From Streptomyces sp. NBC_01341 (lineage in GTDB: Bacteria > Actinomycetota > Actinomycetes > Streptomycetales > Streptomycetaceae): a stretch of DNA of 64,000 nucleotides. A program made the position numbers and the translations under genes. The notes beneath the pieces are model-generated. The model saw nothing but the letters and a program-made list of their open reading frames with translations, did not search any database and had not been told where the DNA came from. The stretch lies in assembly GCF_035946055.1 (NCBI RefSeq), contig NZ_CP108364.1:7192001-7256000 (forward strand). The letters are read 5' to 3'. Position 1 is the stretch's first letter, and the number at the start of each line of letters is the position of its first letter. Positions 35,201 through 44,300 of the stretch are shown here, piece after piece.

Positions 35201-35609
35201 TGTAGGTGACGATGAGCGGCAGTCCGTCGCCCGCCAGGTGCCGGTAGGCGGGGCGGCTCAGTTCCGTCACGTCGAAGAGCCTCAGGTCCAGGCGCTCGGA
35301 GGCGACCAGACCGGCGATGTCGGTGGGGAGCACGTAGGTGTGCCCCTTCATGTTCTGTATCTGGGTGGGTATCTTCTCCCGTCCCTTGGCCGGGATCAGC
35401 CCGGCGTACGTCCCCCCGGCGGTCAGCCGGACCCGGTCGCCGGTGACCAGCGTGATCTCCCGCTCCGCGGGCGGCTTGGCCACCACCTCTGCGTGGCCGC
35501 CGGGTTCGTCCGCCGCGGAGGGGGCCGCCGTGGGCAGGCTGACACAGAGGCCCAGGAGCGTGGCAGTTGCCACCAGGGCCGGCAGTGGTGCTCTTCGTCG
35601 TCTTCGCAT
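32298..35609 (-). CDS. Large secreted subtilisin-like serine protease (S8)
   Basis: A 1103-aa exported protease with a Sec signal peptide (LPALVATATLLGLCVSLPTAAPSAA), starting at ATG 35609. A prodomain-like region begins REITLVTGDRVRLTAGG. The catalytic triad is Asp236 (IAVLDTGIDTGHPD), His271 (GHGTHVAS) and Ser447 (SGTSMATPHVAGAAAVLAQQH). The C-terminal some 600 residues are beta-rich repeats without catalytic motifs. They end in PLRVSVSYDGGATW and a short NPPAGGSVSFRAEVRDRRG domain. It is a paralog of the subtilase at 41386-45231, sharing both the N-terminal TGD motif and the C-terminal beta domain. It probably degrades extracellular protein. Confidence 0.92.
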   Translation of the reverse strand: MRRRRRAPLPALVATATLLGLCVSLPTAAPSAADEPGGHAEVVAKPPAEREITLVTGDRVRLTAGGTYAGLIPAKGREKIPTQIQNMKGHTYVLPTDIAGLVASERLDLRLFDVTELSRPAYRHLAGDGLPLIVTYNGARPAARARMADDSGATVRAALDSVNGDALTVGKEGAAGIWRSLTDENGTQRSLAPGVRRVSLDGLVRPSLDISVPQIGAPAAWQAGYDGKGVKIAVLDTGIDTGHPDVGPKVTQVRDFTGSPDALDHYGHGTHVASIVAGTGAQSQGKYRGVAPGAELISGKVLDDRGSGEESGIIAGMEWAVEQGATVVNMSLSGNDTPGLDPLEEAVNRLSDDALFVIAAGNAGPDASTIGSPGSADDALTVGAVDRTDALADFSSRGPRVGEGALKPDLTAPGVDITAAGSAGSVLDTRPGTGHPAPGYFQISGTSMATPHVAGAAAVLAQQHPDWTGRQLKAALVGSAAPGTYRVLDGGGGRVDVAAAIRQTVLAEPVSLNFGTQAWPHEAGEAPITRTVTYRNTGSEDATLDLAVSGTGPGGAPVPAGFFTVGTPRLTVPAGGTASTEVTAHTSAGGSAYGVYDLAVTATGSGAPVRTVGAVTYESPMYDLTLKAIGREGQRPGLYAWSTWVSDATTGLLVKIVSGDDGNGSVRLPQGDYSVTGTMPAERYRGHDWFSAPKLRLRADTTLTFDAREAKEIDVALPDAPTASFTTGAIAVTTTTNGVERSLYLSLGNWELGNRTQQVGPPVPPGELTSYLNEQWNAPGAEYQIAHTRKGSFYTGHTQRVKRSDLAELIVRHGSSIEGAMLRNETIPARGATTGYTYVSPARGETRAYLQGGYSWRRTSQYASGGWIQNTLTTPFRHYTAGRTYHQDVNIGVFGPTAREGAGLVREGDVLTGRISPFSDGAGNTGSGRYDPETASTTLFRDGEKYAVADDVLDSVSFTLPPGEADYRLVTTVGRSEELGGERVSSRISAEYTFTSSRTERAVALPARAVRFAPALAADSTAPGGTDLVVPVTVEGAAAGPGHSPLRVSVSYDGGATWAGSTVRRGRVIVHNPPAGGSVSFRAEVRDRRGTTTQTIIDAYRTR

Positions 35610-35814
35610 GTCGTCCTCACCCGGTCCGTCGCGGGGAACGCGGTGGGCGCCCCAGCGTGTTGGAGGTGTGCGCAGGCCGTGGTACGGCCGATGCGCGCGT
35701 CAACGTAGGGCGAGGTGAACAGGCTGGTCAACGGGCTGATTCCTGCGAAATACGTGACAAGTGTGGTGGGTGGGACGTGTGAATCCACCACTGCGTCACC
35801 GGGCCCCGCGAATA

Positions 35815-35852
35815 CGGCCCGCACGACACCCTTTCCTGGGTCGTGCGGGCCG
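35815..35852 (-). terminator. Terminator after the I36 inhibitor gene
   Basis: A perfect 13-bp stem CGGCCCGCACGAC (35815-35827) / GTCGTGCGGGCCG (35840-35852) with a 12-nt loop lies 44 bp past the inhibitor stop. It should isolate the inhibitor from the downstream subtilase, which therefore has its own promoter in 35610-35814. Confidence 0.8.
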
Positions 35853-35895
35853 CAGTCACGGTCGTACCGGGCCCCCGGCAGTTACGTGTGGACGG

Positions 35896-36360
35896 TCAGC
35901 AACTGTCCGTCCACTCGTGCGAGGCAATGTTGTCGTTCACCGACTCACCGTAGCCGTCCCACCACGACCAGCCGTGGCTGAAGACCTCACGGCCGAGCGT
36001 CAGGTCCAGCCACATGTCGCCGTTGCCGAGACACGCGTACACACCGCTCTGGTCCTCGTTGTAGTACAGGTTGACGTCGTCGTAGCTGCCGGCGTACCCC
36101 CGGTTCTCCACCGAGGAGACGAGGTTGCGCAGCGGGGGGCAACCGGCGCCCGGATAGTCCCAGTTGCGGATGGCTCCGCTCCAGGCGCAATGGCCGCCGC
36201 CTCGGTAGGGGTGCTCCCAGACGTGGAGCTTGCCGTCGGGTGCGGCCACGCCGAGGGTGCGGGCTTCCTTCGGTGTCGGCTCGGAGGCCTGAGCCGTGGG
36301 ACCCGCGATTGCCACCGCCATCAGGGCGACCACGCCGGCCAGTGAAGCGAGCTTGCTCAT
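35896..36360 (-). CDS. Secreted peptidase-inhibitor family I36 protein
   Basis: A 154-aa protein with a Sec signal peptide (LASLAGVVALMAVAIAGPTAQA). The mature part has the beta/gamma-crystallin-like I36 pattern: LHVWEHPYRGGGHCAWSG, NWDYPGAGCPPLRNLVSSVENRGYAGSYDDVNLYY, YACLGNGDMWLDLT and a C-terminal ESVNDNIASHEW. Four cysteines are available for disulfides. The founding member is the Streptomyces metalloproteinase inhibitor. Whether this one acts on the neighbouring subtilase is unknown; many members are uncharacterised small secreted proteins. Confidence 0.85.
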   Translation of the reverse strand: MSKLASLAGVVALMAVAIAGPTAQASEPTPKEARTLGVAAPDGKLHVWEHPYRGGGHCAWSGAIRNWDYPGAGCPPLRNLVSSVENRGYAGSYDDVNLYYNEDQSGVYACLGNGDMWLDLTLGREVFSHGWSWWDGYGESVNDNIASHEWTDSC

Positions 36361-36394
36361 GTCGGTTTCCTCTCGTTGTCTGCTCTCGGGCTGA

Positions 36395-37378
36395 TCAGCC
36401 GCGGCGGACGATGTCGCGGGCCCGGCTGAGCGCCGCGTGCTCGAGCACGGCGCGATCCTCGACCTCGGTGCGATGGTGTGATTCCAGTTCCTCCCGATGC
36501 GCGCGGCTCATCTTCCGGACCGTCGCGCCCAGGCCCGATGACTGCGCACACGCGGCCTCGGCCCGAGCCGTGGTGAACTCACCGGCCTCGAGGCGACGCG
36601 CGAAGCGGTCACGTGCCTCCTGAGGCATGTCGTACGGGTGGCCCCCTTCCCGCATGCAGGCGGCCCACTGCCGGGTCACGGGAACGAGCCTGGGGTCACC
36701 GGCGACCATCGCCATGGCCGATCGGTCCAGGGCGTCGGTGACCTTCCTGGCGCGATACCAGGCCCGCAGATCGGAGTAGAGCACCCGCTGGGCGTCGGAG
36801 ACGCACCCTTGGTCGCTGTGCCCGACCCTGCCCATCCCGGGGATGTCGGCTTCCAGCCCCTCCGCGGTCGGTCCGTTGAGCGCCGTGACCGCGGCGGCCT
36901 TGCGGTCCTCGGCGAGCCGGTCGAAGTAGCGGCGGTTGGGATCACTGCGGGCCAGTTCGTCCCGGCGTTCCCGGATGCCACGGCCGTAGCCGTTCGCGGC
37001 GGCCCACCGCTTGTCGTCGATGACGTACGGGAACAAACGCTCCATGGGCTCGGGGAGTTCTGGTGTGACCCAGAAAGAGAAGCCCGCCCTGCGCATACAG
37101 TCCCGCGTAAGAATCTTCTCCGCCTGGGCCAATACCTTCCGCTCATCGACCGTGAGGTCTCGTGGCAGCTGCTGCGCCCGAGGTGCCCCCGAATCACTCG
37201 GTGCGCAGGCCGCGGTCCACAGGGCCGCTCCGGACACGAGAGCGGCAAGGACGGCAGAGGACGCCGCACGGCGGAAGCCCCGGTGGTCTTCAGCGCGCGA
37301 GCCGGCGCCGATGTTGTTGCCGGCGGCCCGATGGACCGGGCGGTCACGGGCTCTGCGCAGGCGAATACGCGCGGGCAT
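36395..37378 (-). CDS. Secreted lipoprotein of unknown function
   Basis: A 327-aa protein; ATG 37378 follows a GGGGGA site. After a basic N-terminus of about 40 residues comes a hydrophobic stretch with a lipobox-like end (AVLAALVSGAALWTAACAPSD). The mature part is helical and charged with CMRRAGFSFWV and WAACMREGGHPYDMPQEARDRFA. The C-M-R-x-G pair repeated in the two halves is typical of a Streptomyces lipoprotein family with no known role. It lies 34 bp upstream of the I36 gene on the same strand and may be cotranscribed with it. Confidence 0.75.
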   Translation of the reverse strand: MPARIRLRRARDRPVHRAAGNNIGAGSRAEDHRGFRRAASSAVLAALVSGAALWTAACAPSDSGAPRAQQLPRDLTVDERKVLAQAEKILTRDCMRRAGFSFWVTPELPEPMERLFPYVIDDKRWAAANGYGRGIRERRDELARSDPNRRYFDRLAEDRKAAAVTALNGPTAEGLEADIPGMGRVGHSDQGCVSDAQRVLYSDLRAWYRARKVTDALDRSAMAMVAGDPRLVPVTRQWAACMREGGHPYDMPQEARDRFARRLEAGEFTTARAEAACAQSSGLGATVRKMSRAHREELESHHRTEVEDRAVLEHAALSRARDIVRRG

Positions 37379-37643
37379 ACGTAGTGGTCCCCCCTCTGTG
37401 TCGCTATCCCCGGTCCGGCGGGGACTCTCGCTCCACACGGCGGGAACCGGTGGTGCTTCGGCAACCGTCCTCTGACCGATGACAGAGCACTGCACCGTCC
37501 CCCGTGTGCACCGTCACTCTGATCAAGACGGCCCATTGACTGTCACACGGTCGACGCGGATGTGTCACCGAAGTCAGAGCACGTGATGTCTGCGGAACGA
37601 TAAATTGTTGATTATGGCTGCATGTTGAACGGCGAAAGGGTTC

Positions 37644-38576
37644 ATGGGAATGAGAGCGCCCCGCTCCAAAGAACCGAGTATTCATCAGCTTCGACTCTAT
37701 CTCGCGTTGAGCGAGGAGCTCCATTTCGGACATGCCGCCGCGCGCTTGTTCATCACTCAACCGGCGCTCAGTCAGCAGATCAGAGAGCTGGAGAAACGCT
37801 TAGGGGTACGTGTGGTCGAGCGTACGAGTCGAGCGCTCACGTTGACCGAGGAAGGGCGGGCTCTGCTGCCCGAAGCCCGTGCGGCTGTCGCGGCTGTCGA
37901 CCGGCTCAGGCGCGTCGCCGACGCACAGCTGCGACAGACGTCCAGGCGGCTCATCGTGGGAACCATCGGGGCTGAGGCCGCTATGGCACACACCCGCAGC
38001 GTCCTGCGCCTGCTCAAAGAGCGCCACCCGACAACGACCCTTGATTTGGTGAACCTCAGCTTCGGCGATCACATGGGCGCGCTGGCTCAACAGGAGGTCG
38101 ATGTCGTCTTCCTCCGCCCTCCGGTGACGGACGACATCGAACTGCACCACCTGGCAACCGAACCACGGGTGGCCTGCCTCGCAGCCGACCACCCCCTGGC
38201 GGCTCTGCCCCAACTCGCGCTGGCCCAGCTTTCCGGCATTCCGGTGGTCGACGTTCCCGAGCAGGTCCCGCGGATGTGGTGGGATTTCTGGGCAGTTGAT
38301 CCCCGGCCGGACGGCAGTCGCGTCCGATACGGGCCAGTGGTCACCGACATGGAGTCGCTGCTGCACACCGTGGCCACCGGGGAGGCAATGTGCTTTCTCC
38401 CGACCGCCGCCTGTGAATACTTTCCCCGCCCGGGCATCAGATACATCAAGGTGACCGACCTGTCGCCCTCCACATCCGCTGTCGCCTGGTTGCGTCGGCG
38501 GCGTTCCGAATCAACCATCAAAGCGGTGCGGCATGCTGCGCATGAAGTCACCCGCATGGCCGGCAACGGCCAGTGA
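37644..38576 (+). CDS. LysR-family transcriptional regulator with a TTA codon
   Basis: A 310-aa regulator with ATG 37644 after AAAGGG. The winged helix-turn-helix reads LRLYLALSEELHFGHAAARLFITQPALSQQIRELEKRLGVRVVERTSRALTLTEEG, and an effector-binding domain follows (VGTIGAEAAMAHTRSVLRLLKERHP). Codon 53 (37800-37802, the first Leu of RLGV) is TTA, so translation may depend on bldA. It is divergent from the lipoprotein gene across a 265-bp gap that contains an AT-rich promoter-like patch (gataaattgttgattatg). Its target is unknown, but LysR proteins usually control the divergent gene. Confidence 0.9.
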   Translation: MGMRAPRSKEPSIHQLRLYLALSEELHFGHAAARLFITQPALSQQIRELEKRLGVRVVERTSRALTLTEEGRALLPEARAAVAAVDRLRRVADAQLRQTSRRLIVGTIGAEAAMAHTRSVLRLLKERHPTTTLDLVNLSFGDHMGALAQQEVDVVFLRPPVTDDIELHHLATEPRVACLAADHPLAALPQLALAQLSGIPVVDVPEQVPRMWWDFWAVDPRPDGSRVRYGPVVTDMESLLHTVATGEAMCFLPTAACEYFPRPGIRYIKVTDLSPSTSAVAWLRRRRSESTIKAVRHAAHEVTRMAGNGQ

Positions 38577-38912
38577 AAGAGAGCTACCGAGCCGTGCTCG
38601 GGCTGTCACTGTCGTATGTCGTAGCGGGTGAGATTCTGGGCCTGTGCTGGTAGAGGGATTCGAAAATGCTCCGCTGGTCGCGGGGGAGGAACTGCTGGCG
38701 TTGCCGGGGTTCTGGGCGGCTAACCTGATGTGGCTGAGCCAGACGGAGGAGGTGTCGACGCCACCTGTGCCCGGAGACGCCCGGTCGTCCCGTCCCTACG
38801 TCCTCCGCGTGGGCAGCGCGAAACACCGCGCGGTGGGGGTGTGTGGAAGACCCCACCCCCACCGGGCGGTCATCGGCGCCACGGCGTGGTGAGGCATCGC
38901 ACCTGTGTGGTG
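38577..38912. other. Intergenic region without a supported gene
   Basis: Short frames on both strands were examined (for example plus strand from 38644, beginning MLVEGFENAPLVAGEELLALP), but I cannot assign a family and the second half is arginine/histidine-rich. It may hold a decayed gene. The hairpin at 38831-38864 is its only clear structure. Confidence 0.4.
38831..38864 (+). terminator. Hairpin downstream of the LysR gene
   Basis: A perfect 11-bp stem CGGTGGGGGTG (38831-38841) / CACCCCCACCG (38854-38864) with a 12-nt loop. It lies 250 bp after the LysR stop; the space between has no convincing gene. One open frame (38644-38892) has a plausible start but unusual composition. Confidence 0.55.
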
Positions 38913-38950
38913 GCAACGGGCCCCGGGAGAACGCTCCCGGGGCCCGTTGC
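38913..38950 (-). terminator. Terminator of the PhoA-type phosphatase gene
   Basis: A perfect 17-bp stem GCAACGGGCCCCGGGAG (38913-38929) with the four-base loop AACG and the complementary arm at 38934-38950. It begins 13 bp past the phosphatase stop on the leftward strand. It is one of the strongest hairpins in the window. Confidence 0.88.
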
Positions 38951-38962
38951 GAGTCACTTCGT

Positions 38963-40255
38963 TCAGCGACGCGGTGCCAGTACCTGCTTGAGCACGTCGT
39001 GCACGTACGTGTTCGGGTGCTTGCCCGAGAACTCCTCGGAGAGCGGCCCGCTCGCCGTCACCGGCACATCCACGCTGGTGTGGCCCGAGGTGGTCCAGTC
39101 CATGGTGAACGTACGCTCACTGCCGCGGATCGAGAAGGGACCGTCCTCGGCGGAGATGCCGTCCCCGGACTCGTCGGCAGCGTCGACGTCCTCGACCGAG
39201 AGACCGCCGGTCTCGTGGTCCCCGGTGACGACCAGCAGCGTGTCGGGGTGCGTCGCGATGTACGCGCGCGCCACAGCGACGGCCTTCTCCAGCTGCTGCA
39301 TCGACTGAAGGACGCGGGTGCCGTTGTCGGAGTGGGCGAACTCGTCCGTTCCCTCCTCCTCGACCATGAGGAAGAAGCCCTTCTTGTTCTTGTCCAGGCT
39401 GGTCAGCGCCTTGCTGGTCATGGTGCCGAGATCCACGACCGGGCTGTAGACGTCACCCTGGCCCTCGGGGCGCTGCTGGAACATCTCCTCGTTGCTGAAC
39501 AGCCCGAGGATCTTGCCGTTCTTGGCCTTGCTCAGGCCCTTCGCGCTGTTGACGTACGAGTAGCCGGCCTTCTGGGCCTTCTTGATCAGGTTGCCCTTGG
39601 TGCCCTTGCTCGCCTCGGACGCGTCCTCGGCGGGGTTGTCCTTGAACGCGCCCGGCGTACCGGCCGGCAGCCACCAGTCCTCGCCGCCGCCCAGGATGAC
39701 GTCGGGCTTGCTGACGTCCAGGTACTGACGGGCGATCTCGTCCTGCTTCCCACGGTCCGCGGTGTTGGCGAAGAACGCCGCCGGGGACGCGTCGGTGACC
39801 TGCGCGGTCGTCACCAGACCGGTGGCCTTGCCGGCCGCCTTGGCCTGCTGGCCGAGGGTCGCCAGCGGATTGCCGTCGACGTCGACGCTGATCGCGCCGT
39901 TGTAGGTCTTCTCGCCCGTGGCCCACGCGGTAGCGGCCGCGGCGGAGTCCGTCACGACCGCCTTCGGGTCGCGGGGGGTGGTGGTGAGCTGGCCGGACGC
40001 AGTGAGGCGGTCCATCGCCAGCTGGCCCTCCAGGCCGGCCAGGTGAAGCCTCGCAGCCTCACGCATCGCGGCGCCCATGCCGTCACCGTTGATGAAGATG
40101 ACGTTCTTGGCCGCGGGGGTCTTCGCCTTCGCCGCCGACTGCGGAGCGGCGGCCGACGCGCCGAGCGTCGGGTTGAGCACCATCGTCGCGAGGCCGGCCA
40201 CAACGGCAGCGGCTACGGGCGCTCCCCAACGCGCACTACGAACACGTACGTTCAC
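38963..40255 (-). CDS. phoA: Secreted PhoA-type alkaline phosphatase
   Basis: A 430-aa protein; GTG 40255 follows GAGGAG. A Sec signal peptide (VAAAVVAGLATMVLNPTLGASAAA) precedes the metal-binding start NVIFINGDGMGAAM. The active-site serine lies in AVVTDSAAAATAWATGEKTYNGAI. Further metal ligands are in FFLMVEEEGTDEFAHSDNG and VVTGDHETGGL, and a late His in TTSGHTSVDVPV. It hydrolyses phosphomonoesters outside the cell. It is unrelated in fold to the PhoD enzyme at 7045; both would supply phosphate. Confidence 0.93.
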   Translation of the reverse strand: MNVRVRSARWGAPVAAAVVAGLATMVLNPTLGASAAAPQSAAKAKTPAAKNVIFINGDGMGAAMREAARLHLAGLEGQLAMDRLTASGQLTTTPRDPKAVVTDSAAAATAWATGEKTYNGAISVDVDGNPLATLGQQAKAAGKATGLVTTAQVTDASPAAFFANTADRGKQDEIARQYLDVSKPDVILGGGEDWWLPAGTPGAFKDNPAEDASEASKGTKGNLIKKAQKAGYSYVNSAKGLSKAKNGKILGLFSNEEMFQQRPEGQGDVYSPVVDLGTMTSKALTSLDKNKKGFFLMVEEEGTDEFAHSDNGTRVLQSMQQLEKAVAVARAYIATHPDTLLVVTGDHETGGLSVEDVDAADESGDGISAEDGPFSIRGSERTFTMDWTTSGHTSVDVPVTASGPLSEEFSGKHPNTYVHDVLKQVLAPRR

Positions 40256-40814
40256 AACAGCTCCTCATGAATTGCATAGCTTTCGCACGAGAACGTACGT
40301 GTGAGGACGGTACGCGTCGTGAACCGGAGGTATCCGGGAGGAGAAGCCCTCGAGGCCGGTGCCTCATCGGCCCGGCTTCCTGTGACACCCGGCGCGGCCC
40401 GTCCCGCACCGGAGCCAGGAGCCCCCTGCGTTCGGCCGGGGGACTTCGTGGGCGGCCCCGGCAGGGCGGGGGAGCGCCCCGTCCGGCAGGCGTCCCAACG
40501 TTCGCCCGTCCCCGCCGGAGCAGGAAACTCGGGTCTGCGCGTTCCCGCCCTGCAGACCGTCCGAAGCCAAACTGGCCGGCCCGCCAAGTTGGCGGCTTCC
40601 GCGTGCCGGCCGTGACAGTCGTGCAAGGGGCGTCCAGCCGCAGCAGCATCTGCCGGCACCCAGGCCGACACGGCGGGGAGTCAGGCCCGCCGAAGGCCGC
40701 GTCATCGCTGGTAGAGCGTGCCCCTGGGGCACACCCGACGCGCAGAGGGTGACCACGACCCGTCTCTACGGGACGGCCACTGCCAGGCCGGGGGCCGACC
40801 TCATTCTCGGCTGA
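40256..40814. other. Gene-free region upstream of the phosphatase
   Basis: Apart from the phosphatase leader I see no supported gene here. Several frames are open on both strands, as expected at this GC content, but their products are arginine/proline-rich and lack family resemblance. The right end abuts a transposase remnant, so this may be debris from an insertion event. Confidence 0.45.
40303..40324 (-). promoter_or_regulatory. Weak PHO-box candidate
   Basis: Read on the minus strand, GTTCACGACGC is followed directly by GTACCGTCCTC, two 11-nt units 48 bp upstream of the phosphatase start. The first unit matches the PhoP direct-repeat core GTTCACC at six of seven positions; the second matches poorly. 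This is a suggestion only. Confidence 0.25.
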
Positions 40815-41078
40815 CCCGTTGTTCAGCCTGGATTTACCAGCTCGGGCCACTGCCGGGCATCGAGGGCACCGTGATCCGCCCGTGACCCGAGCACCTGCCC
40901 GGCGGCGCCACCCCAAAGCCGGTCATGCTGTGGTGGTCAGGCACCGACGCCTGTGAGGCCGACGTCGACGTGCTCCGGCAGGCATTCCTGCGGCGCTTCG
41001 ACAGCGAGCACACCTCCCGCCTGGGCAAGCAGATACTCGGCCGGACCCGCCGTACGGAGCCGGCAGCTGCTTACCAAC
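40815..41078 (+). pseudogene. Transposase remnant with an internal stop
   Basis: One frame reads AWIYQLGPLPGIEGTVIRP, then TGA, then PEHLPGGATPKPVMLWWSGT and DACEADVDVLRQAFLRRFDSEHTSRLGKQILGRT. This is the C-terminal catalytic part of a common Streptomyces DDE transposase (usual pattern EGTLIRL..LPG...PKPVWLWWS..D..EADVD..WQAFLRRFDIEHTFR). The N-terminal half and the ends are missing and one internal stop is present. A piece of the same family lies at 63058-63141. Confidence 0.7.
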
Positions 41079-41385
41079 CACTCGGGTCGTCACACTCTGG
41101 TCTCTTCGAGAAGCGCCGTGCCCTGGAATTCACCGTCGCACCACGAACGCGCACTCCATGAGCATCGCGCACGAAGGTGAGCGGTCATGGGCATCTGGGC
41201 AGGGTTGGTACCTGCTGTGGTGCCTTGCCCCGTCCAACGGTCTACGCGGTTGGCATGGTGCCTGTCCGGTGCGAAGTGGCCAAGATTGGCCTGACGTTAC
41301 AGCCGAAGTAGCCATTAGTTCAAGCACTTTACATTTCCTGTTCAGAGGTGGTCGGATTCGATCAATCGTCGACTCTGGAGGCAAA
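41079..41385. promoter_or_regulatory. Promoter/leader region of the second subtilase
   Basis: The last 120 bases are clearly less GC-rich than their surroundings (for example ttagttcaagcactttacatttcctg at 41311-41336) and probably hold the promoter. The subtilase frame is open through here back to 41158, but the signal peptide fixes the start at 41386. Confidence 0.45.
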
Positions 41386-44300
41386 GTGCGACTTCCCGCC
41401 TACCGAAGATACGCAGTGTCAGTTGCCGCTGCGCTTGTCGCTACCCTGATCCCCCCTGCGGCGGCCTACGGCGCTGCCCCTGCCCCCGGTGCCCACGCGG
41501 ATCCCGAGGGACACGCCGGCCCCCAGGCGCCCATCGCGGTGACGCTGATAACGGGTGACAAGGTGACATTGACACAGGGCAACGGTTCCAGCCCTTCGGT
41601 GGACGTGGAGCGCGCACCAGGAGCCACGGGGTCGGTGCGCGTCGCCACCGAGGGGGGTGACACCCTTGTGTACCCCGACGAGGCCATGCCCTACATCGCC
41701 ACCGGCCGTCTCGACAAGCAACTCTTCAACGTCACACAGTTGGTGGCCCAGGGCTACGACGACGCCCACACCGGCGTGCTCCCTCTGATCATCACCCGGT
41801 CCGAGGGTACGTCCGCCCACAAGAGCGGGGCGTCCGACGACCGACCGCCGTCCGCTGTCGCACTGCCGGGGGCTAAGTCCACTCTCGGCCTTCCCTCCGT
41901 CCGCGGAGCGGCCGTCGAAGCTCAACGGTCCAAGGCCACGGCCTTCTGGTCGGCCCTCACCGGTACCAGCGGGCAGGACGCCTCGCGGTCGAAGGCGAGT
42001 TCCGGTCCTAGCCCGGACGACGACGTGGCCGCCCCGTCCTTCACCGGCGGTGTCGACAAGGTGTGGCTCGACGGCAAGGCGGAGGCCGCACTGGCGGACA
42101 CCACGGCGCAGATCGGTGCACCGCAGGCTTGGGCGGCGGGGGGCACGGGCGCCGGGGTACGGGTCGCGGTGCTGGACTCCGGGGCGGACACCACCCACCC
42201 GGACCTCGCCAAGCGCATCGTGGCGTCCCGCAGTTTCGTCGGCGGTGAGGACGTCATCGACCGGAACGGCCATGGAACGCACACCGCCTCCACCGTCGCC
42301 GGAACCGGCGCTGCCTCCCACGGTACGGAACGGGGTGTGGCTCCTGGCGCGGATCTGCTGGTGGGCAAGGTCCTCGGCGACAACGGAACCGGTCCCATCT
42401 CGGGGATCATCGCCGGCATGGAGTGGGCGGCGCGGACCGAGCACGCCAGAGTGATCAACATGAGTCTGGGCACCCCGGCGTGGCACACCCAAGACGACCC
42501 CCTGAGCCAGTCGGTCAACCAGTTGAGTGCCGAGACGGGTGCGCTCTTCGTCATCGCCGCGGGCAACTCCGGGAACAGCGCCCACAGCGTAAGCGCCCCA
42601 GGAACCGCGGACGCCGCACTCACCGTTGGCGCGGTCGATTCGTCCGACCAACTCGCCTCGTTCTCCAGCGCCGGGCCACGCCTCATGGACGACGCCCTCA
42701 AGCCCGATCTGACAGCTCCCGGCGTGGACGTGCTGGCGGCGCGCTCGCAGTACATGAACGGCGGGGGTGAAGGCTACTACCGCCCGGAGAGCGGCACCTC
42801 CATGGCGGCTCCTCATGTCGCCGGGGCAGCGGCCCTGCTGGCTCAGAAACACCCGAAGTGGACCGGCCGGCAGATCAAGGACGCTCTGATGAGCACCAGC
42901 GCGCCGACCCCCGCTTACACCCCCTACCAGGCCGGCACCGGTCGTCTGGACGTCGCCGCCGCCTACCTGAGGGACCAGGTGATCGCGAGCGGATCGGTGG
43001 ACGCGGGACTCGTGAAGTGGTCGGCGGGCCAGAAGCGGAAGCCGGTCAAGCTGAAGATCACCTACACCAACACCACCGACAGCCCCATCACGTTGCACCT
43101 CTCGGTGGACCGCGGCGACTCACCCGCAGGGGTGTTCACATCGCTCGCCGACCGCGTCACGGTACCCGCGCGCGGAACCTCGACGGTCGACCTCGTGGCG
43201 GACCCGAAGAACCTCGCGCCGGGCCAGTACGCGGCCCAGGTCACCGCACGCTCGGCGGCCGGAGCCGTGCACACGGCCGTGGGACTCTCCGTCGAGTCCG
43301 AGAAGTACGACCTGACCGTCCACCTGAAGGACCGATCCGGCAAGCCCGTCAGCGGGGAAGTCGAGATCACGGGTGCCGACGGGAAGACCACCATCATGTG
43401 GGCCTCGGACGGCACACTCACCAGCCGCTGGGCCCCCGGCTCCTACACCGTCGTCTCCATACTGGACGTGGAAGGCCGCCACGGCCCTCACTCCCTCGGA
43501 TATGCGGTACTCACCGTTCCCGAACTCGACCTGAGGTCCGACCGGCAGGTGGAACTCGACGGGTCGCGCATCCGCCAGGTCAAGGTGGCCACCCCCAAGC
43601 CCACCGCAGTCAGCACCAGCAGGATCGACCTCTTCCGCTCCTTCACCTCAAGTGAGCCCACACCCAACGACGGGCAGGCTCTGCACCAGATCCTCCTGCC
43701 ATCCGCCCAGTACGACAGCCTGTGGGCCCTTCCGACCAAGGCAAAGGTGAGGAACGGCAGCTTCGTCTTCACCACCCGCATCCGTGCCAAGCAGACCCCA
43801 CTGAAAATCACCTACGGCGCACGCAGCCTCGGCGACACCCTGCTGGTGCAGCCGGGATCCGCTCAGTTCCCGGACGGCACCGCGCAGGTCCGCGCCATCT
43901 TCGCCGGTGCCGGCAAGCCCGCGGACTACGCCGGCCTGTCCGCCCGCGGCAAGGCGGTGGTCGTTCGCAGCGGCGGGGCCGTGGACCCGACGGGCCAGGC
44001 AGCCGCGGCGCGCGCCGCCGGTGCGGCGATGCTCCTGGTGGTCAACGACGGCGACGGCCGCAGCAGCGACTGGTACGGCGACGCAGACGGAACGTCGACC
44101 GGACCGATCCCGGCCGCCTCGCTTACCCGGGACGAGGGCGAGGACCTGATCGACAGGATTCTGTCCTCAGGAAAGTCCGGGACCAAGCTGGCAGTCGAAG
44201 CTCATCCCACACCGCAGTACTTGTACGACCTGGCCGACTACCACCGTGGCGGCGTGCCGGACGACCCCTCCGCGGCAACGGATCCCGGCAGCCTCGCCCG

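Noticed and set aside
38584..38916. 110-codon minus-strand frame
   Set aside because: It lacks a ribosome site and runs through two hairpins; the translation is His/Arg/Pro-rich with no family resemblance.
40236..40916. 226-codon minus-strand frame upstream of the phosphatase
   Set aside because: It overlaps the phosphatase start and leader and the transposase remnant; composition is Arg/Gly/Pro-rich.
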